DNA of 64,000 nucleotides from Thunnus maccoyii (Eukaryota > Chordata > Actinopteri > Scombriformes > Scombridae): positions 7,713,151 through 7,777,150 of the forward strand of contig NC_056548.1 of assembly GCF_910596095.1 (NCBI RefSeq). The letters are read 5' to 3'. The notes under the pieces were generated by a model. The model was not told the origin of the DNA and did no database searches. It saw only the letters and a program-made list of their open reading frames with translations. The number at the start of each line of letters is the position of its first letter. Positions within the stretch are counted from its first letter, which is position 1. Shown here one piece after another: positions 58,001 through 64,000 of the stretch. Both the position numbers and the translations under genes were made by a program.

Positions 58001-61000
58001 CTGTGCTCACACACAGCAGAGCAAAATGGATTTTGCAAAGCAACACAATACGTTTAAGTCTTTTTTTTTTAAGCGAACATGACAAAAATGATCTGGTTCC
58101 AGTTTCTTAAATGTGAATATTTGCTGTTTTTCTCTGTTTTCTATGATAGTAAACAGACTTTGTCTTTGGGGTTTTGGACTGTTTGAAGCTATTTGACGGA
58201 CATTTTATTGATCATCACTCACTTTATTAATGATTATTCGGTCCTCAGACATTCATCAGGCAAAATTCATTCTTTGTTTCCTTTGTTGAGTCAACATTTT
58301 TTTTTAAGACTTGATGGTGCGTGAAACCGTTGCTGATATTGTGACATCTTATTGAGCAAGTGATTGATCGAGAAAATAGTTAGTGAATCGATAACGAAAA
58401 TAACTGTTAATAGCAGCCCACGATTTTCCCACTAAGCACTATTACTAATTCCAAACACAGAAACCACAAAACATGTTTTAACATGAAAATATGACGGTTA
58501 CAACAATTAGTTTCAGATTGTGCTTGAAATAGATTTTATATTTTCTTGATGTTTTTGTGGTTTTTCGATATCTATCAATCAGTCGTAGACATCCTGTGTT
58601 GAGTTATATGAAAAATAAATGAATGAATCAATTTTTCTACTCAAACACAGGTGTACTGAGACAAGTTTGCCTTCTTGATGTTATACACTGCTTTAGTTTT
58701 TAAATTAAACAGCGAATAAAACAATGCAAGGCTTTTTAAATGAATACTGCGGTGCTATCAACACGGTGGACACACACAAAAAAAAAAACAACTTTATTTT
58801 TAACTCCTGTGCCCTTTTCCTCACTCTCATACAATGAGTATATGAAAATAAACACTGGGTGTGGGTAATCAGAGGACAGTGCCAGCAGTGTTGATATAAC
58901 TGGGGTTAAACTGGTGGTTTGAGGGTAAACACAGCGAGGCCTCAACCTGAAGTCCAGTTTCTAACTTTTATATACGCTACCAGACAACGGAGACATACAG
59001 TGTGTCTACGAGTAGATCTATTCAAATAAAAACTTAATATCCAGTAAACCTTGAAGATTCCACCTCATACTGTAAATACCGCTCTGAGTTTGGAGCTCCT
59101 GATGTTGCTTTATGTGAACAGTCGGACTCGTTGGTCCTTGGCCTGAGAAAACACCAGAAAATATTTCATCTTCAAAGGCTGCCAAACTGCACCCCGTTGA
59201 GCATAATTCAATGCTATTCTTGTGAGGAATGTCCAAATAAAACAATGCGGCAGCAGTGAATAAACTGTACACAGGACGCCGAATATGTCGTGACATGCCC
59301 TCAAACGATATCGGGAGGAATTCCACGAGGCACCCAGGTTAACTTCAAAGCAAAACAGGAACAAATAATGAAACACTGTTTGCTTGGTGTAAACACATAA
59401 GTGACCTACTTGTACCTTCATATTAAAAACAAACAACTTTTTTTTTTTTCTTTTTCATTTTTTATGGCATTTTGTGGTTTATAAGAAAGGTTGACATCTG
59501 AGAATGACAGGAAAGACATGAATCAGTCCAAGGAGAAGTACATATCACTTACTTTAGTCCTCCAGTACTGATAAAAATACTATATACTGTATATAATTAC
59601 TTAATATCAATCATTTATTAACAGGAGAAGGAATATCTACCTCAGATTCTTCTTGAAAATTGCATTATTTTTTGTAAATGTGTCAAATTCTGTATGATAA
59701 TAATGGCTGAACACAATGACTGCAGAATGCTGTATCATCCTATTCTTTAAGGTTACAAGTGATATATGCTAAAATGTGATAATCATGCAAATCTACTGGT
59801 TTCCATTGTTTTTTCCCCACTTTTCTGTATATCTTAAACAAGCTAAAACGGCCTAGAAGTTATCAAATCAAGTTCCCGTTCCTGATTTGCCTGAACTCTG
59901 CGTCAAACGACAAGCTGCAACCAACCGTCTCTGAGGCCGGTTTGAACATCTTACCTGGAAGTAGAGGCCAGCAGTCGGTCGTGCCATCAGGTTGTTGAAG
60001 TGCTCGTGGAAATCCTTGCTGAGAATATCCTGAGACAGGGTCTCGTAGGGGTCAAACGCCTGCTCCTACAGACACAAGGAGAATAATTCAACATTTAGTG
60101 TTTTACAACTTTGTCACTGACAAAATTCTTATATAACTATGAGGATGAGGATGCTTAGATGCACGCAGTATGTCCCCTGCTAGCTGCTCCTATTTGATTA
60201 TCAGTTAATGAGCTAATAATTTACAGTATCTAACACCTTCTGTAATAAAACCTCCCGATTACAAACTGACTTTTCTGAACAGGTGCACCCACAGTGAATG
60301 CTGCATATAAAACTGTATTTCACCGTTTGTTGGTCGTAGTAGCTCACAGAGTAATATGGAGAGAGACAGGAAGAGATGTGTGTGTTCGGATATCAGTGGG
60401 CGAAAACAATGTGGCTGAGGTCTAATTCATCCATCTCTCCCTCATCATCCTCCTGATCTAACAACAGGTTTGGGGGTGTGTGGACCAATCAAATGTGATG
60501 GATTTGATTTAAATCCCTCTTGTAACTGTAAACCGCTCAAATATTCTGATTCACTGAGAAATACGTCACAGTACAGAAGCTAAAGATGCTCTAACTTCAG
60601 TTTCATGGGGCCTTTTAGAGTCTGTTAGCAACCTAAGACTTGCGGACAGATATCCCCCTTCTGCATACAAGAGCTGCAACATCATCTGTTTGATACAATA
60701 TGAACAGAGCCATGTTTAATGTAGACATACGCTATTTGTTTGCATCACTTCAAATGTTTGTTAAAAAATATTTTATTTTTTGGGAAAGCCGACTCAACAG
60801 ATTAGCTCTCGTGAAGAAAAATCTCATGTTTTTGTTTTTATATATGTATTATTTCTTCCTTTTATAAAGGTGTGCTTGAAAATCTATTTGACCCCGTAGA
60901 GCGCTACCGTGCAAGTGTTAAGTTAGGATTAAGATCTTTTCATCGTCACATGACACATCACAAATTCTCAACCTGTGGAGAACACAGGGAGGAAACATGC

Positions 61001-64000
61001 ACCTATATAATTGTTTATATTGTCAATCTTTCTTTTTTTCTTTACTAGAGATGACAGGAAATGAGAGGAGAGAGTCGGGGGGAACAAAGGTCCACAGTCA
61101 AACTCAGACAGGTGTCGTTGCAGATCAGGGTCTTGGACTCTTTAAACTACCAAATTTTTAAAGGATTTCTTGTCAGAAATGCTCCGTACCTCTGCTAGAT
61201 CTTCAAAGCAGCTGCCCACCAGCGGATGAGGGCTGCCGTCGGCCGTCATCTCCACGGCGTCCTCAATCAGTCCGAGCAGCTTCACACTCAGCTCGTGGAT
61301 GTCCAGGATGTTAGTGAAGATCACCTCCGCATCCTGCACGACAAGACATGAACGATCATTACAAAACACAAGCTTCACTGCGCTGCTGCGAAAAAGACCG
61401 GCTGCAGGGGAGGGTTGTGAAAGACGAGCAGCTTTACGGTCAGAGAGGCAGGTTTGTGTTTGACTCCTTAAACCAGCTGTGAACGTCTGTCACAGGGAGG
61501 GAGTTAACTGTGCATCACTGACCTTTTAAGTTGTAAATGAAAATGAGCAGACAGGCGACGACAGATTAAAAGATCTATTGCGTCTACGTTTATACGCGCT
61601 TGTGTAATCGGGAAAAATCCGGTTAAAGCACACAAATCAGAGAATGTGTCAACATTATGCTGCAACGACCTGATTCCTCCGAAAACTGTGTTTACATGCA
61701 GCTGCTCAGTATTTAGAGTTTCGGTCTTTCTCGCTTGGAGCATCTGACTTGGACTGACAGCACAGTTAGAGACCTTTTTTTTTATTTGAGTTTCAGTTTC
61801 AGTTTTAACCATACTCTTGAGTATTTATTATCTTAGATGCAAGAATAAACCACTATGATTGTAGATCTCTTCTTTTCTGGCACCACACTGCTACCACAGA
61901 GATATTTTCCTGTCTAAAGTCTTACTCATGCACATAATATACCAGTAACAATCCCTTTAGAAACCTGATAAAGTGTAAACACGGCCAAGAATTAATGTTT
62001 CTCCTGAGAAAAAAAAAAAGTTTCCTATAATCCTTTATTCTTAAAAAGTATTTTCTGTAAATGACGTCCAAAAAAAAAAAATCACGGATACCACGGAAAA
62101 CCCGACAGTAATCAGGTTACTTACGTTCAAGTAAACACACTGAATGTGTTTAACCATACGAGTCTGTAGCCGGGTGTTACTGAAAGAGCTCCCACTTTCA
62201 GTCAACCTCCCTTGGATAAATAAACGCTTAAAAAAAAAAAAAAAATAGTGTCGAGAATGCGCTAAAATCAACAACAACAACAGGCTCAATTTGCCAGAGG
62301 AAATCATTAGTCAAGCAGATGAGAACGCACAACCCCCCAAAAATAGCAACAGAGTGATTATTGACTGCTGAAGTTTGAATAGAACTTCTGTCCAGTCATT
62401 ATTTGACCGTAACAGTTTGGGTTGTTTTTTTTTTTTTGACATCCACAAGTAATTTCAGATTATACCGTGTTTCAACATACATAATTGAGGTTATTTTGGC
62501 GAGGGCTGCAGATGTTGTTCCTGTCTCAGCATAATTACATGTTCTGCATTCCACTGGGCCTCACAAAAGGTTTTATCTTCCTCACCCAAATGATACCACA
62601 AATTACCCAACCCAAAATATGCAAAGCCACAGCAGCCCATTAAACTCAACTTTCCATTTACTTCTTCTCAACGCATAGACCCACATCAGCTCAGCTCCCT
62701 ACCCCCGACCCGGTACTCTAGAGCGCTGAAACTGCCATATAAGACACAATGTAATTAGTCATTTGTTGTTGTTTTTTTTTTTTTGGTTAACCGTCACGAG
62801 ACAGATATGAATGTTCGTTTACTGGATGGGCGGTGCCGCTGGAGGTGACACAATAAAAAAAGGCATGGATATACTGGCAGCTCTTAAACAACCGTCTTTA
62901 CTCACAGATGATTTGAGAGTGACTTGGCACCGCGTGAAGGGAAAGTGAAAGTGGAAAAATATACATACACCACTGTCAGGCCGTCTCTTTCTGAGGTTTA
63001 TTAAAATAAAACAAAAGCTGTAAAAATCTGTGTGGGTTTTCACTCATCGGTTCTGATTACCCGTTAGCCGATTACAGAGTTTCAATTGTAATATTTAAAT
63101 GTTCTTAAGCTGGATTTGGCTGAAATTGCTTTGTAATTAAGCTCAGTTAGAAACTTGAGTGTTTGTTTATAAGCTGGCTTTAGAGTAAGCTGACCGCAGC
63201 TCCTGTTTCACCTCCGTCTTTCCTCCTCCTCTGTTGTCGAAAGGATACAGAGGAGAGAAATACGTTTCTTCAAGCTTAACGGGACAAAAATCAAAAAGTT
63301 CAAGAGTTAAAATGCCAAACATCACCTAATTGAAGCTTCTCAGTTGTGAAGATTTGTAGCTTTTCTGTCTCTCGTGTGATAATAAACTGAATATTTTTGG
63401 ATTTTAGACTGTTGGTCGGACAAAACAAACAATTTAAAGATGTTACCTTGGCATTTTTCACTATTTTCTGACAATTTATAGAGCAAACAATTAGCTGACT
63501 GATTGAGAAAAGTAATGATTACAGTTTACTCTTTAATTTAATCATTTATTCTGTGCAGCAGTATGTTTATATGAGCACGAGGTGTCTGAAACTGTTTCTC
63601 CTTTGATCAAACTAAAATTTAGAAATCAACAATATTGCAGTTCTGAGAGCGTCGTAATTAATTTCCTTTCTCACCTGAGGCGTGAAGGTTTTGGGGTTGG
63701 ACAGGAAGTGATGGCGGAACACTTTGATGATGAGGTCGAGCTCGCGCAGGTACTGCCTCTCCTCCGCGATTTCAAGCCTCACCAGGTCGTCGTACGTGAG
63801 CTCCCCGGAGGACGACGGCTCCTCTGTGCACTGCGACATCAAACCGATGTCCTCCTCCTGGTCAAACATGTCCATCAACACCTAGAAACAAACAGCAGAG
63901 GAGAGGAACCCTTGTGATGTTTAGTTTTTACAGCCTGCGTCTATTAAACTGTTTGATGTGAATGAGTGTCGGCTTTTACTCACCTTGTCTGCGCACATGG
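45951..64000 (-). CDS. sos2: Son of sevenless 2, Ras/Rac exchange factor, 5' end outside window
   Basis: Brings Grb2-linked receptor signals to Ras. Exons in transcript order: 63984-64000 (partial), 63675-63881, 61190-61333, 59955-60065, 55239-55337, 54259-54386, 53478-54133, 53288-53369, 53060-53182, 51785-51897, 51322-51544, 51094-51213, 50831-50993, 50461-50578, 50111-50283, 49897-50013, 48410-48674, 48061-48102, 47769-47872 and 45951-46454. All phases agree: 1168 residues shown, about 165 N-terminal (histone-fold) residues missing. Approximate visible positions are DH 36-226, PH 280-384, REM 433-577, CDC25 616-855, then a proline-rich tail. Landmarks are [52 protein letters not shown] and [37 protein letters not shown] and APPVPPR are Grb2 SH3 sites. 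[19 protein letters not shown] and the tail mark SOS2 rather than SOS1. Confidence 0.96.
49080..49560. repeat. Interspersed repeat in a sos2 intron
   Basis: Opens near TTAAAGGGGGACGTATCATG and carries CTCCTGTCTCTTTAAGGCC, CCGCCTCCTGAAGAGCCCA and TCTGTTCTGATCGG. I recognise this layout as a common perch-like fish repeat. Ends are not defined. Confidence 0.5.
51000..51023. repeat. sos2: (CA)n microsatellite at a sos2 splice acceptor
   Basis: On the sos2 sense strand this is (TG)12 followed by TTTCAG and the 163-nt exon that starts at 50993. The repeat replaces the usual pyrimidine tract. Confidence 0.95.
56175..56222. repeat. (GGGGA)n tandem repeat
   Basis: Eight or so G-tracts of four separated by single A bases on the plus strand, in a sos2 intron. 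The G-rich strand is the sos2 template strand. Confidence 0.9.
56337..56485. mobile_element. Short 'GCTGCAAC' family element in a sos2 intron
   Basis: Starts AAGGCTGCACATTTAGATT and ends GACTAATTGTTGCGGCTCTA, with ACTAAAGAAACCAG inside. About half of the full-length copy at 30967 is missing. Partial copies of the same family also occur near 6810-6922, 35160-35290, 58090-58420 and 63300-63520. Confidence 0.6.
57376..57448. repeat. (CCT)n microsatellite
   Basis: About 23 uninterrupted CCT triplets in a sos2 intron. The open frames across it encode only Leu, Ser or Arg runs and are not genes. Confidence 0.95.
57851..57998. repeat. Facing (GT)n and (CA)n microsatellites
   Basis: A GT tract at 57851-57878 and a CA tract at 57952-57998 are 73 bp apart and are complementary to one another, in a sos2 intron. 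Confidence 0.95.
63300..63520. repeat. Partial 'GCTGCAAC' family element in a sos2 intron
   Basis: Shares TGGATTTTAGACTGTTGGTC and TTTTCACTATTTTCTGACAA with the copies at 37417 and 8624, but lacks at least one terminus. Confidence 0.5.

Overview
The window is vertebrate nuclear DNA from a ray-finned fish, most likely a percomorph teleost. The evidence is split genes with GT-AG introns, proteins close to human CNIH1, GMFB, CDKN3 and SOS2, many short microsatellites, and several interspersed repeat families that I recognise from perch-like fish. There are no bacterial operons, CRISPR arrays or rRNA genes. I rebuilt exons by hand from splice sites, reading phase and similarity to remembered family sequences. 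No alignment or transcript data were available.

Six protein-coding genes are present. From left to right: (1) lgals3 (galectin-3), minus strand, cut off at the left edge before its last exon; (2) gmfb (glia maturation factor beta), plus strand, complete, with a minor-spliceosome AT-AC intron; (3) cnih1 (cornichon 1), plus strand, complete; (4) cdkn3 (kinase-associated phosphatase), minus strand, complete; (5) a RhoGEF resembling ARHGEF33, plus strand, complete, about 681 codons; (6) sos2 (Ras guanine exchange factor), minus strand, from the DH domain to the stop codon, with its N-terminal exons beyond the right edge.

The block lgals3 - gmfb - cnih1 - cdkn3 - sos2 corresponds to human chromosome 14q21-q22. 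The RhoGEF has no human counterpart there that I know of. ARHGEF33 sits beside SOS1 on human chromosome 2, so the fish gene beside sos2 looks like the duplicate kept after early vertebrate genome doubling. cnih1 and cdkn3 converge, and the RhoGEF and sos2 converge with candidate poly(A) signals that overlap in position. cdkn3 and the RhoGEF diverge.

Non-coding space holds a foldback element with arms of about 290 bp (one full, one end-truncated and one shrunken copy), a hAT-type element with a visible 8-bp target duplication, at least seven copies of a 'GCTGCAAC' inverted-repeat element, and a very homopolymer-rich sos2 3' region. The most useful observations are the AT-AC intron of gmfb, the sos2-linked ARHGEF33 duplicate with an ISRE-like promoter, a (TG)n tract at a sos2 splice acceptor, a 32-nt exon carrying the cdkn3 phosphatase loop, and an in-frame 48-nt candidate exon in cnih1. 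I saw no wholly new multi-gene system.
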